Assembly (NCBI GenBank): GCA_030424715.1
Contig: JAUHWH010000011.1
Coordinates: 1 to 64,000 of the forward strand
Direction: 5' to 3'
Source of the DNA: Bdellovibrionia bacterium
GTDB taxonomy: Bacteria > Bdellovibrionota > Bdellovibrionia > Bdellovibrionales > JAGQZY01
Length of the DNA stretch: 64,000 nt
Within the stretch, counting starts at the first letter, position 1. Each line of letters begins with the position of its first letter. The position numbers were made by a program, and so were the translations under genes. Below the pieces are notes generated by a model. It had not been told where the DNA came from. It saw only the letters and a program-made list of their open reading frames with translations, and ran no database searches. Below are positions 46,577 through 56,160 of this stretch, piece by piece.

Positions 46577-47281
46577 ATGCAACAGTCATTTTTGCAGACC
46601 TCATTTCTCGTGGTCTTTTTAGTTGGAAATATCGCCTGGGCCCAGGTTGACGAAAGGGATATCCCACCTCCTCCGATGCCCGAGTATCTCAAACAGCATA
46701 ATAAACGACTGGGGATCAACAGCGATGCGATGGTGCCAACCCCTGCCGAACAACAACTTTCGGAAGGTGCTGCGCCCAAGGTTGAACCTTCGAGGGCCGA
46801 CAGCTCTGAATCTGTCGAGATGGCCAACCGTGAGCCACAGCAGGTCTCACAGCCAGCACAAGTGCAAGCTTCCGCACAACTTTCCCAGCCGAAAGCGCCG
46901 CAGGCGGTGGAGTCAGTGACTGAACCTGCGGCCCCAGCTCCTTTTGAGCGGGTCTCTGCTCCCACACCTGTCGAGTCACCAGATAGCCCCGAGAAAGTTA
47001 TGAAACCAAAAACCAATGTCCAAATCCCAAAGCCGGTCAAACAAGCCAAAACCCAGGAACCTGCTGTCAAAAAGCGTAAGGTGGCCACGTCGGTATTCAA
47101 GAGCGGAATGCACAAGTTCACCTCGGATTGTACGATGCGAGCAAAACCCAGCGCTGAGAGCGCGCCGAAAGGCTCTATTGGTAAAGGCCGTAAACTTTGG
47201 ATTGATCCCCACAACGAGGATTGGCACAAAGCCTATAAAAAATCAGGAACGGTTTACATCCCCGCGAACTGCCTTAAGTAG
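46577..47281 (+). CDS. Exported Pro/Ala/Glu-rich protein with C-terminal SH3-like domain
   Basis: 234 residues: a signal peptide (about 1-22), an unstructured linker of about 140 residues rich in Pro, Ala, Gln and Glu, and a C-terminal domain of about 60 residues (SDCTMRAKPSAESAPKGSIG, then RKLWIDPH) of bacterial SH3 (SH3b) type. One cysteine lies at each end of the domain, likely pairing. Such domains often bind peptidoglycan. ggagg precedes the ATG. Confidence 0.78.
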   Translation: MQQSFLQTSFLVVFLVGNIAWAQVDERDIPPPPMPEYLKQHNKRLGINSDAMVPTPAEQQLSEGAAPKVEPSRADSSESVEMANREPQQVSQPAQVQASAQLSQPKAPQAVESVTEPAAPAPFERVSAPTPVESPDSPEKVMKPKTNVQIPKPVKQAKTQEPAVKKRKVATSVFKSGMHKFTSDCTMRAKPSAESAPKGSIGKGRKLWIDPHNEDWHKAYKKSGTVYIPANCLK

Positions 47282-47432
47282 CGCGCTGTTCTCAAGCTTC
47301 GATCCTAGTCTTGGACGGCGCTCTAGGCGACCATATCTAGCTCGAGGTGATATTCCTATACGTGCCAGTAAAGTTCTTTGGCCAACGTTGTGGCCGCAAC
47401 GAAGCCTGCAATGACGGTGTCGCCCATCGTAC

Positions 47433-48878
47433 TTATTGTTTGGTTTTCTGAATAGAATTAACTAGTGACCACGCTGAAGATCGTTCACCGCTCAAGGTTC
47501 TGACTCGCCAGTGATATTTTTTTGCTGGCGCCAGGGGCTCTGTCAAAATAAAGTTGTTAGAACTCACATTGCGGGTGTACTCGACGTCTTTGAAATCTTT
47601 TGTGCTTGAGATTTGGATTTCGTAACCTCTAGCATCGGCCACACCTTTCCAGAGAAAGATGATAGGTTCGCCAGCCTTCTTATCAAAGGATATATACTGA
47701 CTCTCGTGCTCCGGAAACTCGAGAAGAGGTACTCCGATTGATGGCAGAATATCAACCTTAACAGTCATTGGAGTCTCGATAGAAGCGAGCTGCCTCTTGC
47801 TCTTGTCTTCGAAAAGCAACCGAAAGAACACCTCTTGCCCCTTAAATCTTTTGATTTCTCCTGACGTCATGGCTCCTGTAACCGACTTGTCCAACAGAAT
47901 TTTACTAAAATCTCGATCATTGCCCACTTGAAAACGATAGCCCACCCGCCCTCGTGGTTCTTCCCAATGGGCTGCGAATTTTAGACTTCTGAAGTCATTG
48001 GATTTTGAAAAAGACTCTTTGTGCACATACTGTTTGGACAAGCCTATGATTTTGGGGCTCTTAGGAGCTTTCTGTTTGACAGGAACTTCGATGCCTTCGG
48101 ACCGAAGGACTTTCTTCCACCGTGCTATTTGGACCTGAACCTGCGCTGTCACTTTGCGATCGATTTGCTCCTCGCTTACAAGACTTTTCTCTGTTACGTC
48201 GTAAAACTCCCAATCCTCGGAGACTTTCGACCGAGGCAAAGCCGCCGATGATAAATCTCTTTTTCCATCAGACTCCGTCGAGACTATCTTTTCAGGCTCT
48301 GATGAATCAGGTTTGGTAACAGTCACTGTTCCTTTACGAGAGACAATCTGACTCTTTACAGCGTTTTTCGGCTTGGATATGAGAAACTCGCCGCCAATTT
48401 CGCCCGAAACATCTCTCACCCGGCCTGAGACTCTGATCTTTATTTTTTTTCTTTTTTCAAACTTGGCTTGAAAGCTTCCGAAGCTTAGATCTATGGTATC
48501 TTCGCCGGCAACACTGGATACGCGTATAAGAGAGTTCTCCCCAACAACGAAACTCAAACCGTTAACAAACGACACTTTAGCCTCGGATCCCTCACCAACA
48601 AACAAATAATCTCCATTGGACAGAGATTGGTCCACTTCGGGGTCATTCCAAGAAAACGAGGAGAAATGCTTCCAGCGCACATCCTTAGCTGAAAACGTGA
48701 GCTTGGCAACCTGCTCCCCACGCTTGCTTTCATTCAAAAAATTGGTGACTAAATTAGGGTTAAAAAACAGGAATAAGGAAAACAGCAAGACCATACCAGC
48801 TACGAACAGCTGCAGCCGTTCCAATTTACTAAAATTGCTTAGAGAGCGAAGTTCTTCCACCCGTATTAATCGGTGCAT
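47433..48878 (-). CDS. Membrane-anchored FecR-domain protein with fibronectin-like C-terminus
   Basis: 481 residues: one membrane helix (about 25-45) with the rest periplasmic, a FecR domain (about 85-195; LSNGDYLFVGEGSEAKVSF, SLIRV), a charged linker, and two C-terminal beta domains with WEEPRGRVGYRFQV and KKYHWRVRTLSG of the fibronectin III type. FecR proteins commonly sense outer-membrane or surface events and control sigma factors. It is head to head (120 bp) with a SpoIIE-type phosphatase. An input role in the neighbouring switch is inferred from this position. Confidence 0.85.
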   Translation of the reverse strand: MHRLIRVEELRSLSNFSKLERLQLFVAGMVLLFSLFLFFNPNLVTNFLNESKRGEQVAKLTFSAKDVRWKHFSSFSWNDPEVDQSLSNGDYLFVGEGSEAKVSFVNGLSFVVGENSLIRVSSVAGEDTIDLSFGSFQAKFEKRKKIKIRVSGRVRDVSGEIGGEFLISKPKNAVKSQIVSRKGTVTVTKPDSSEPEKIVSTESDGKRDLSSAALPRSKVSEDWEFYDVTEKSLVSEEQIDRKVTAQVQVQIARWKKVLRSEGIEVPVKQKAPKSPKIIGLSKQYVHKESFSKSNDFRSLKFAAHWEEPRGRVGYRFQVGNDRDFSKILLDKSVTGAMTSGEIKRFKGQEVFFRLLFEDKSKRQLASIETPMTVKVDILPSIGVPLLEFPEHESQYISFDKKAGEPIIFLWKGVADARGYEIQISSTKDFKDVEYTRNVSSNNFILTEPLAPAKKYHWRVRTLSGERSSAWSLVNSIQKTKQ

Positions 48879-48998
48879 TTCGCTCCGTTCTCAACTGGTT
48901 GATGGTCCTAAATCTTACGACCTTCGGCTAACTCGAGAGATAGTAGTCAAACTCGGTTATTTCAGTGGGTTATACTTGAACAGCGAGGTCGATAAAAC

Positions 48999-50765
48999 AT
49001 GAAACTTTCCCTGCAAAAAAAGCTGCTTATTATCTTGATAGGTCTCCCCACTATAGCTGCGAGTCTTTACTCTGTTGTGGCCATCGATCTCTTCAAGTCT
49101 GACAAGCAAGCCTACGTCTACGAGAGCAACTCATCGATATCGAGAAGTCTCGCCCAACAGGTAAAAAACGAAATCGACAGTCATATCAATTCGGTAAGAT
49201 CTATCACAGTAGGGCTGAACCCAAAGACCTCCACTTTTTCTCAGTGGGCAAAAAAGCTGTTCCACTCAAATCGTAACCTCAGTCATATCGCCATCGTTGA
49301 CTTGATCGAAAAAAAAAGTATAGCAACCCTGTCGAAGCTAAGTGAAGTTGACAAAGAGTCATTGGATTTCGCGCAAATAGAGAATGGCACATTTAAGGTT
49401 TTTGGCGAAAACCAATTGCTCTTTACAATAAGTAACGATTTCTTGAAAAAGAAAAACTTGGTGGTCGTCACCGTTGTCTCGTCTAAAAATATTGAAAATT
49501 CGTTTACAGCTCCATCACCCTCCGCCAACTATTTAATCACTCGTTCTGGGAAAATGCTTTTTGGGTCTCTCGGCAACGACTACTCTTTCGAAAAATGGGA
49601 TCTGAGCAAAACCATAAACTTTGACCTCTCTTCCACCACAGATTTTTTATCGCCTCAAAGCGAGAAGCTGTTGATTTCAAATTCTCCGGTTTCGTATAGT
49701 GATTTGCATGTCGTCTCTATCATCGAAACATCAAAGGCGTTCAAAGCAGCTTCAGAACTTATTATACAGTCTATCATTTTTTTAATTTCCATAGTGGCTG
49801 CTTCTGTCTTGATCAGTTTTGTTGCTTCAAAAGGCCTTACCTCGAAGCTCAAACGCCTATTGGGTGCGACCAAGGAGATTGCCAAGGGGAACTACGCAAT
49901 CGCACCACTGCCCGCCTCAAATGATGAAATTGGGATTCTATCCAGTAGTTTTTCAACCATGGCCACGGAAATCGAGCAGCTCATGCTCGACAACATAGAA
50001 AAATCGAGAATGGAGACTGAGCTTAAAACAGCTCAAACCGTGCAAAAGACCCTGTTCCCTGCCGAAGAAGCCGACCTTGGTAAGATCGCCCTAAGTGGCT
50101 TTTACGAACCAGCCAGTGAATGTGGGGGTGACTGGTGGCACTACTCAGATCTAGGCGAGAAAATCGTCCTTTGGATCGGTGATGCGACTGGGCATGGTGC
50201 GCCCGCAGCTCTTATTACCAGTGCTGCAAAAGCTACATCGACCATCATTGAGATGAGGAACATCGTCTCTCCGGCTGAGATTATGGGCACCCTTAATCAT
50301 GCGATCCACGGTGCGGCCCAGGGCGAAATCTGCATGACCTTTTTCGTAGCCACTATTGATAAAGCCACCAATGAAATGGTTTACTGCAACGCCAGCCACG
50401 AAGCCCCTATCATTATTCCAAACACAGAATCATTGAGCCGAATGGATTTTTCTTTCTTACAAGACAATAATTCTCCGCGAATTGGTGAAAACCCCAAATC
50501 GACTTATAGTGAATCCAGTTATCAAATCAAGCCTCAAGAACACATCTTTTTTTACACCGATGGGATCACCGAACTTTATAACCCCACCGGCAAAATGTAC
50601 GGCGAGCGCAAGCTTGCAAAAGCCCTGGTTGGGGCCCATAACATGAAATCCTCTTTAAAGGCCTTCAAAGATTTTGTTCTCAAAGACCTGTATGAGTTTC
50701 GAGACGGGGAACCTCTACAAGATGATGTTACATTTTTTGTAATTAAAAGTGAGGAAAAAGCCTGA
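48999..50765 (+). CDS. Membrane HAMP-SpoIIE (PP2C-like) phosphatase, RsbU type
   Basis: 588 residues: membrane helix (about 7-28), a periplasmic sensor region (about 30-250), a second helix (about 253-276), HAMP linker (about 277-335), a coiled-coil (TELKTAQTVQKTLFP) and a SpoIIE/PP2C phosphatase domain with metal-binding motifs GGDWW, GDATGHG and FYTDGITE, then DDVTFFVI at the end. Such enzymes dephosphorylate STAS anti-sigma antagonists. A GHKL kinase-like protein and a STAS protein lie 6 kb downstream. Its stop is only four bases from the end of the convergent fibre gene. Confidence 0.93.
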   Translation: MKLSLQKKLLIILIGLPTIAASLYSVVAIDLFKSDKQAYVYESNSSISRSLAQQVKNEIDSHINSVRSITVGLNPKTSTFSQWAKKLFHSNRNLSHIAIVDLIEKKSIATLSKLSEVDKESLDFAQIENGTFKVFGENQLLFTISNDFLKKKNLVVVTVVSSKNIENSFTAPSPSANYLITRSGKMLFGSLGNDYSFEKWDLSKTINFDLSSTTDFLSPQSEKLLISNSPVSYSDLHVVSIIETSKAFKAASELIIQSIIFLISIVAASVLISFVASKGLTSKLKRLLGATKEIAKGNYAIAPLPASNDEIGILSSSFSTMATEIEQLMLDNIEKSRMETELKTAQTVQKTLFPAEEADLGKIALSGFYEPASECGGDWWHYSDLGEKIVLWIGDATGHGAPAALITSAAKATSTIIEMRNIVSPAEIMGTLNHAIHGAAQGEICMTFFVATIDKATNEMVYCNASHEAPIIIPNTESLSRMDFSFLQDNNSPRIGENPKSTYSESSYQIKPQEHIFFYTDGITELYNPTGKMYGERKLAKALVGAHNMKSSLKAFKDFVLKDLYEFRDGEPLQDDVTFFVIKSEEKA

Positions 50766-50769
50766 TCAC

Positions 50770-53700
50770 TTACTTGTCTTCTATTAGGCTTTCGACAAGA
50801 GCCTCGAGCTTTTTGACTCGTATTTTTAACTCTTTAATCTCACTGTCTTTCTCAGACTTTATCTTTGCAATTTGGCGATTCTGTTGATTATCCGTAGAGC
50901 TAATATTGAGGTAAACCTTACCGTTCGCCAAAAGCAAGCCCAAGGGTTGTCCGTCCAAGGTGCTCACCCGTCCATCATTGATGTTCACCTGAGAGCTGTC
51001 AAAGGTTACTTGACCCACAAGGGCTACAAGTACAGCGTTATCTTGATTACGAAGGTCGGAGTTACCGATGACACCCGGATCAGAAGAGACGATACCCAAT
51101 AGATTATCGCCCACAGAATAACGCCTCACTTTGCCAGTTCTTGGGTTTAGACTGACAAGATCACCACCATTGAGAGAAACGCCCTCAGCTTCAAAGTACT
51201 CCGCGTAATCAGCCCCAGTATTGAGTGTTGTTTCGGCAGAGATTTCACCACCCGCCGGCACAGCACCACAGGCACCATCGCTGCTCACACAAACACCACC
51301 ACCAGCACCAGCGGCATCGATATGCAACTTAGAAGCTGGCGTAGTTGTTCCAATCCCTACATCTCCATCTCGACTAATCCTCATTCTTTCAGCATCATTA
51401 GTTAAAAAACTAAAGTTATAATATTCATGCCCGTTAAGGTAATACGCCGAAGCTGCGGAATCGAAGCCTAATGTCAAACCGTCGGTTGCTCCATGACCAG
51501 AAGAGTTGTTGGTTAGCTTAATGTAATTTGATGTTTCTGCACCGTTACTGACGTGAAGCGAGGTGAGTGGGCCTGAGGTTCCTATACCAACATCTCCGCC
51601 ATTGAGAATGGTTATTGCTGGGCTGTTGTTTGTCTCAAGCACTAACGACTGAGCATCGTTCGTTCCGATGGTCACCGTAGACCCCGTTGTGTTGCCGCCA
51701 TTGGAGATATCACCACCAACACCCGTTGCCCATGACAAAACGCCACTGCCGTTAGTCTGAAGCACCTGTCCTGAGGTTCCATCGGCCGCAGGCAGAGTCC
51801 ACACGATATCAGATGTTACCGTTGCGGGAGATACAAAACCCACGTAATTAGAATCATCAGCATCATTGAGTCGCAATTGGTTGTCGATGGCGATGTCGCC
51901 GCTGGCGAGATTACCGGTGATGGCGTTGCCGATATTGAGAAGGTCGGTGGTGTCACTGCCAGGGTCTATACTGTCCCCGATAAAAATATTGCGATCACCG
52001 TTTACAATGCTAACACCCGCATTGTTACCAATCAGTACGTTGCGATCGCCGTTGGCACCAATCAGAACTCCGGCTCGGTGTCCCACTGCTACGTTGTAAG
52101 AGGCCGCATTGCTCAAGGCACCTTGCAAGGCTAGACGACCAACGGCCACGTTGTAGGCGCCCGTTAAACTGTTTTCCATGGCATCTGTACCAATAGCGGT
52201 ATTCTGCCCGCCCGTAGTAATTCGTTCGAGGGCGCTTCCTCCAATCGCGACGTTGCCGGCGCCAGAGCTGGCATTGGCCAAGGCAGAATATCCCATGGCT
52301 ACACTGCCCGGTGTAGTGAGATTTCTGCCGGCAAATCGTCCAATCCCAATATTGTAGGAACCAGTTGCGGAACCTAGAGCGTTATCTCCAATACCGACAT
52401 TATGAGAGGTGTTTGATGAACTCAAGGAACTCGTGCCTATGGCAACGTTTCCATAACCGATAAGATTTGCTGTTAGAGTGTCACGACCAATGCCAATATT
52501 AGAATAGCCCGTCGTAACAGATGCCCCTGAGTTTACCCCTAGAAAGTAGTTGTTGGCACCACCACCAGTGCTGGCATCACTGAGCTCACCAAGCGCGGTC
52601 GCCCCTGTGGCCCCTTGAGCTGTCCACGAAAGAACGCCACTTCCGTTAGTCTGTAGCACTTGTCCTGATGTTCCATCGGCCGCCGGCAGCTGCCACATGA
52701 CGTTGGCTAAAATACTGTCGGGCGCTCTGAAGCCCACATACTCTGGTACACCATCTGTCCCTGCATCGGGTGAAGCGGCTAGCTCTTCGAACTTAATCGA
52801 ACCGCCATCGCCGGCGGCCGTGCCCGCGGCTCCTGACAGGATTGAACCTTCGATATCCATCATTTCAATTGGGGCCGTCGTTCCGACACCAATTCTACCG
52901 TTAGCGGCAATTCTCATACGTTCCTGGGTACCTGCCGTGGCTGTAGTTTTAGTGTAAAAAATCAGATTTGATGACAGCCTGTTACCGCCAGCAGCTTCAA
53001 CAGCAGAGGTAATCTTAGAGCCATCTCGAGGAGTGACGTTCCATATACCATTAAAAATAATTTCACCAAGAATATCAGTAGCTTCAACATTTGCTGGTGC
53101 CCCTAGTGTTCCTCGTGCTCCTTTGAATTGAATGATAGGACTACTGCCTGTTGAGGTATGGAACAGGCTCAGGCCGTTACTCCCGCCTGAGGTCGCTAAA
53201 GAGAGTCGACGACTTGTCACTGTGGTTCCTATACCGACGTTACCTGAGTTGTCGATTCGTATACCTTCGTTGCCACCGTCATTACTTAAATAATTATTAT
53301 TAAGCCGAATATTCCCAGTCATCGCTACGGTACCGTCCGCGAGAAGGTCACCCGCCCCAGAACTAGCCCAACTAAGAACGCCACTGCCGTTGGTTTGTAG
53401 CACCTGCCCCGATGTTCCATCAGCAGCCGGTAGTTGCCACATGACGTTGGCTAAAATACTGTCAGGTGCTCTGAAGCCAACATACTCGGGCACGCCGTCA
53501 GAACCTGCGTCGGGGGATGCTGCTAGCTCTTCGAACATAATCGAACCACCATCGCCAGCCGCAGTGCCTGCTGCGCCGGATAAGATCGAGCCTTCTACGT
53601 CTAATTTTTCAGTCGGGTTGCTGGTTCCTATTCCAACGTCTCCGCCGGACTCCACTCTTAACTTTTCAGACCCATTGGTTGATACCGCCATAGTGTCGGC

Positions 53701-54564
53701 GCCTGGTGACCACAAACCAGTGTCGGCGTCTCCGTTAAAGGCGATGCTCGGAGTGGCTACAACGCCCGCGGCCAAACCATCGATACCGTTGTTTGAAAGA
53801 TTTAAGTCACCGGTCATGGCGACAGAACCATCAGCGGCAAAACCTCCGCCACCAGCCACGATCATGTCGGTCCAACCACCGTTTTGATAGGCTTCGAACT
53901 TATTGCTGGTTGAATTGTAGCGCATCATGCCGTCCTCAGGAGTGCCCGGCCGCTGAGCCGTTGTTCCTTGGGGAATAATGATCGCGTCGGTCCCTGTAAC
54001 ATCTAAAGTGGCCGCTGGGTTACTCACGCCAATACCGATGCGACCCGATACATATTGTAAATATTCAGAGGCTTGTTTACCGGCGAGCTGACTGGCGTCC
54101 ACCGCATAAGGCACCGACTGCACGTCTAAGGTTTGGGTGATCGTCTCAGGCCCCGTTCCGTCATCAAAGGTTATTAAGACCTTTCGCTTAGCACCCGCGG
54201 AGGGAGTGAAGGTTGTTCCGGTGTCACAATTTAAAGCAGATATCGTTGAGGAACTGTTACTAAAAACTTGGGCTAGAGTGCTCGTCTGCTGAAAGCCCCC
54301 ACCTGTTCTTGTTCCGGCACCAATTGTTAGGCTGAAGAAACCACTGGATGCCGACATATTCAAATTTTGGGTCTCTTCAAAAAGGATACAGGCTTCTGCT
54401 CCGGGAGAAATAATCCGAATGGTAAAGTCAACCGACGCAGACGTTACAGGATTATTCGAGGGGTCAAAGATCGTCCCTTGCAGAGTCAAACCCTGAGGAG
54501 AGTAACTGGCGATCACAAATGATGGCAAGAAAACCAAAAGCATATTTGCAATAAATGTTTTCAT
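50770..54564 (-). CDS. Modular trimeric fibre/adhesin (mosaic-adhesive-trimer type)
   Basis: 1264 residues: signal peptide (1-19), the same N-terminal domain as the left-edge fibre (GLTLQGTIFDPSNNP, SPGAEACILFEE), tail-fibre modules ending in [14 protein letters not shown] three times, a YadA-head-like stretch of short repeats (NVAIGxxAL, about 700-870), a DYAEYFEAEG to GIVSSDPGVIGN domain seen at the end of many bacterial fibres, and a C-terminal coiled coil (KELKIRVKKLEALVESL). It would form a trimeric fibre at the cell surface. Its start overlaps the stop of a lipoprotein gene (ATGA). A sigma-28-like promoter precedes the pair. Confidence 0.9.
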   Translation of the reverse strand: MKTFIANMLLVFLPSFVIASYSPQGLTLQGTIFDPSNNPVTSASVDFTIRIISPGAEACILFEETQNLNMSASSGFFSLTIGAGTRTGGGFQQTSTLAQVFSNSSSTISALNCDTGTTFTPSAGAKRKVLITFDDGTGPETITQTLDVQSVPYAVDASQLAGKQASEYLQYVSGRIGIGVSNPAATLDVTGTDAIIIPQGTTAQRPGTPEDGMMRYNSTSNKFEAYQNGGWTDMIVAGGGGFAADGSVAMTGDLNLSNNGIDGLAAGVVATPSIAFNGDADTGLWSPGADTMAVSTNGSEKLRVESGGDVGIGTSNPTEKLDVEGSILSGAAGTAAGDGGSIMFEELAASPDAGSDGVPEYVGFRAPDSILANVMWQLPAADGTSGQVLQTNGSGVLSWASSGAGDLLADGTVAMTGNIRLNNNYLSNDGGNEGIRIDNSGNVGIGTTVTSRRLSLATSGGSNGLSLFHTSTGSSPIIQFKGARGTLGAPANVEATDILGEIIFNGIWNVTPRDGSKITSAVEAAGGNRLSSNLIFYTKTTATAGTQERMRIAANGRIGVGTTAPIEMMDIEGSILSGAAGTAAGDGGSIKFEELAASPDAGTDGVPEYVGFRAPDSILANVMWQLPAADGTSGQVLQTNGSGVLSWTAQGATGATALGELSDASTGGGANNYFLGVNSGASVTTGYSNIGIGRDTLTANLIGYGNVAIGTSSLSSSNTSHNVGIGDNALGSATGSYNIGIGRFAGRNLTTPGSVAMGYSALANASSGAGNVAIGGSALERITTGGQNTAIGTDAMENSLTGAYNVAVGRLALQGALSNAASYNVAVGHRAGVLIGANGDRNVLIGNNAGVSIVNGDRNIFIGDSIDPGSDTTDLLNIGNAITGNLASGDIAIDNQLRLNDADDSNYVGFVSPATVTSDIVWTLPAADGTSGQVLQTNGSGVLSWATGVGGDISNGGNTTGSTVTIGTNDAQSLVLETNNSPAITILNGGDVGIGTSGPLTSLHVSNGAETSNYIKLTNNSSGHGATDGLTLGFDSAASAYYLNGHEYYNFSFLTNDAERMRISRDGDVGIGTTTPASKLHIDAAGAGGGVCVSSDGACGAVPAGGEISAETTLNTGADYAEYFEAEGVSLNGGDLVSLNPRTGKVRRYSVGDNLLGIVSSDPGVIGNSDLRNQDNAVLVALVGQVTFDSSQVNINDGRVSTLDGQPLGLLLANGKVYLNISSTDNQQNRQIAKIKSEKDSEIKELKIRVKKLEALVESLIEDK
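52618..53606 (-). repeat. Two near-identical ~80-residue fibre modules
   Basis: Coordinates span two copies, about 52618-52863 and 53363-53606, which encode nearly the same module (GSILSGAAGTAAGDGGSI, then EYVGFRAPDSILANVMWQL, then [14 protein letters not shown]). The DNA copies are also close. A shorter third copy (about 51727-51810) and related stretches in the left-edge gene (about 238-360) share the last part. Confidence 0.85.
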
Positions 54565-54851
54565 CTCACCAACCCCACGGTTGTTAAATCAATTGTGTAA
54601 CCGCCAGCGGTTGATTGCTGAGAGTTGCCGTTGCCGCCCAATGACAAATTTAAAATATAGCCACCGGAAGTGGACACATTCACCCGGCCGGCCGAAAGAA
54701 TTTGGACATTGTCTCGAGTAGAAGATGGAGTTTCAGGATTGGGTTCGGCGATAGAGTCCCCAGGGGTGAAGTCACCCTTCAGGTCGTTGGCGACACCACA
54801 TCCCGAGGTTGCCAAAAATAAAATAAATCCCAAGAACTTTAGACTTGCCAC
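54561..54851 (-). CDS. Small lipoprotein coupled to the fibre gene
   Basis: 96 residues starting at GTG, ten bases after AAGGAG; the longer in-frame start would place that Shine-Dalgarno site inside the gene. A lipobox (FLATSGC) anchors the product. The mature part is small, with a disordered linker and two similar beta strands (STSGGYILNLSLGG and STAGGYTIDLTTVG). Its stop overlaps the fibre start (ATGA), so the two are made together. It may anchor or assemble the fibre; this is inferred from coupling only. Confidence 0.75.
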   Translation of the reverse strand: MASLKFLGFILFLATSGCGVANDLKGDFTPGDSIAEPNPETPSSTRDNVQILSAGRVNVSTSGGYILNLSLGGNGNSQQSTAGGYTIDLTTVGLVR

Positions 54852-54884
54852 TTTGTAATAACTCCTTACAATCACCCAATTTTC

Positions 54885-54911
54885 TTATCGGACAGATCGC
54901 TGTTCACTTTA
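54885..54911 (-). promoter_or_regulatory. Sigma-28 (FliA)-like promoter of the lipoprotein-fibre operon
   Basis: On the minus strand the sequence reads TAAAGTGA, 11 bp, TCCGATAA, against the consensus TAAAGTTT, 11 bp, GCCGATAA (6/8 and 7/8 matches, exact spacing). Initiation near 54877 would leave a leader of about 26 bases to the GTG start at 54851 that contains the AAGGAG ribosome site. Confidence 0.7.
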
Positions 54912-54966
54912 CAATAAATTGGAGAAGTCACTCGTTTTGATACATGTTTTTATAGAACGATTTGGC

Positions 54967-56160
54967 TTAAAATTCGTAACCCAGTCTCAATTCGATATTT
55001 GAGAAGAAAAGAGAATGATCAAGACGGTCCCGCGCGAGGGTTACCGTATTGATTCGGGTCGTCTGATAGCTAAAATATTGCCCGTAGGAAAAGGCTCCCA
55101 GACGCCAACTCCTGTTTTTGAAGCGATAGATGGCTCCAAGGGATCCATCAAAAGCGAAGGACGAACCGATATCAAAAAGGTCACCTGATGAAACCACGTG
55201 CTGGTATCGTAAAAAGACCTCGTATTCCCAGCGACGGGATTGAATCAGCAGCGCGCGCCCACCTAGCGACCCCATGATGACTTCATTGGTTCGTATACTG
55301 GCTTGATTGACCCCTACTTGAACCACGTATGGCACCAGGTGATACTGAACCCCACCAATCACGCCAAATAGAGTTTCAAGTCCAAACAACTCGGTTTCAA
55401 AAGACTCGGGAGAGTAAGAGGCCTCAACGCCAAGGTTGTCCCACGAATACCCACCTTGCAGAACCGACACGGCCGCTCCCGATGAAACCTCACCTGGTGA
55501 GGACTTTGCGGAAACATTCAGTTCAAGGTAAGGGATGATCTCATACCAAAACTTTAAGTACTGAGAGGGTAAACTCAAACTTTGAAACGAAAAATCGCCC
55601 TGCTTATAGGTTATATAGTTGAACCCTGTCCCCGCCCAAAACCCAAACTTCTTTTTGTAAAACGGTGACGTTTCAAGGCGGCTTTCACCCACAATTTTTA
55701 AATCGTCTTTGAGCACCTTGATAATTGGCACATAAGGAGTTATTGAACCCCTATACTCCACGCTTATTGGCAAATGGACGACTCCATAAGGCAGATCTAC
55801 AGTGAAAGAAAAAAAGCCTTTACCATCGGCGATCACCGTAGAGTCTCTATCTTTGATGATATCTTTTTTAGACAACTCTGAGGTCTCAATGTGGCCTTCT
55901 TTGAAAAATGGGATCTTTACCCCAAGGGTGACCCGAGCTCCCTTAAAGGTCACTCCCTGTATAACAATCTGGTGACGCTTGCCTGGCAAAGGTTTTACAA
56001 ACTCGGGGCGATACCAGCGCACCGGCACCACCGAAAGTTTCAGCGGAGGTCGAGACTCTACCAAAGTCTGTGCATTGACCGTTGAGACTAAAAAGAGTCC
56101 CTGCAAAAAACAAGAGACGATCTTGAACACAAAATTTCTAACCCATGGGATGATACTCAT
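54967..56160 (-). CDS. Outer-membrane barrel with an N-terminal Ig-like domain
   Basis: 397 residues starting at MSIIPWVRNFVFKIV: signal peptide (cleavage after VNAQ), an all-beta domain (about 45-150; VIQGVTFKGARVTLGVKIP, GKGFFSFTVDLPYGV) and a barrel of long amphipathic strands to the terminal ELRLGYEF. It lies upstream of the lipoprotein-fibre pair on the same strand (gap about 115 bp with its own promoter for the pair). It might be a secretion or anchoring partner for the fibre; nothing but position and topology supports this. Confidence 0.78.
   Translation of the reverse strand: MSIIPWVRNFVFKIVSCFLQGLFLVSTVNAQTLVESRPPLKLSVVPVRWYRPEFVKPLPGKRHQIVIQGVTFKGARVTLGVKIPFFKEGHIETSELSKKDIIKDRDSTVIADGKGFFSFTVDLPYGVVHLPISVEYRGSITPYVPIIKVLKDDLKIVGESRLETSPFYKKKFGFWAGTGFNYITYKQGDFSFQSLSLPSQYLKFWYEIIPYLELNVSAKSSPGEVSSGAAVSVLQGGYSWDNLGVEASYSPESFETELFGLETLFGVIGGVQYHLVPYVVQVGVNQASIRTNEVIMGSLGGRALLIQSRRWEYEVFLRYQHVVSSGDLFDIGSSFAFDGSLGAIYRFKNRSWRLGAFSYGQYFSYQTTRINTVTLARDRLDHSLFFSNIELRLGYEF

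Noticed and set aside
46573-47229. 218-codon minus ORF rich in Gly, Ala and Cys
   Set aside because: It is the antisense frame of the Pro/Ala/Gln-rich SH3-like protein gene, kept open by its composition.
53390-53887. 165-codon plus ORF inside the fibre gene
   Set aside because: Antisense of a repetitive, Gly/Ala/Ser-rich coding region; its own repeats mirror the fibre modules.
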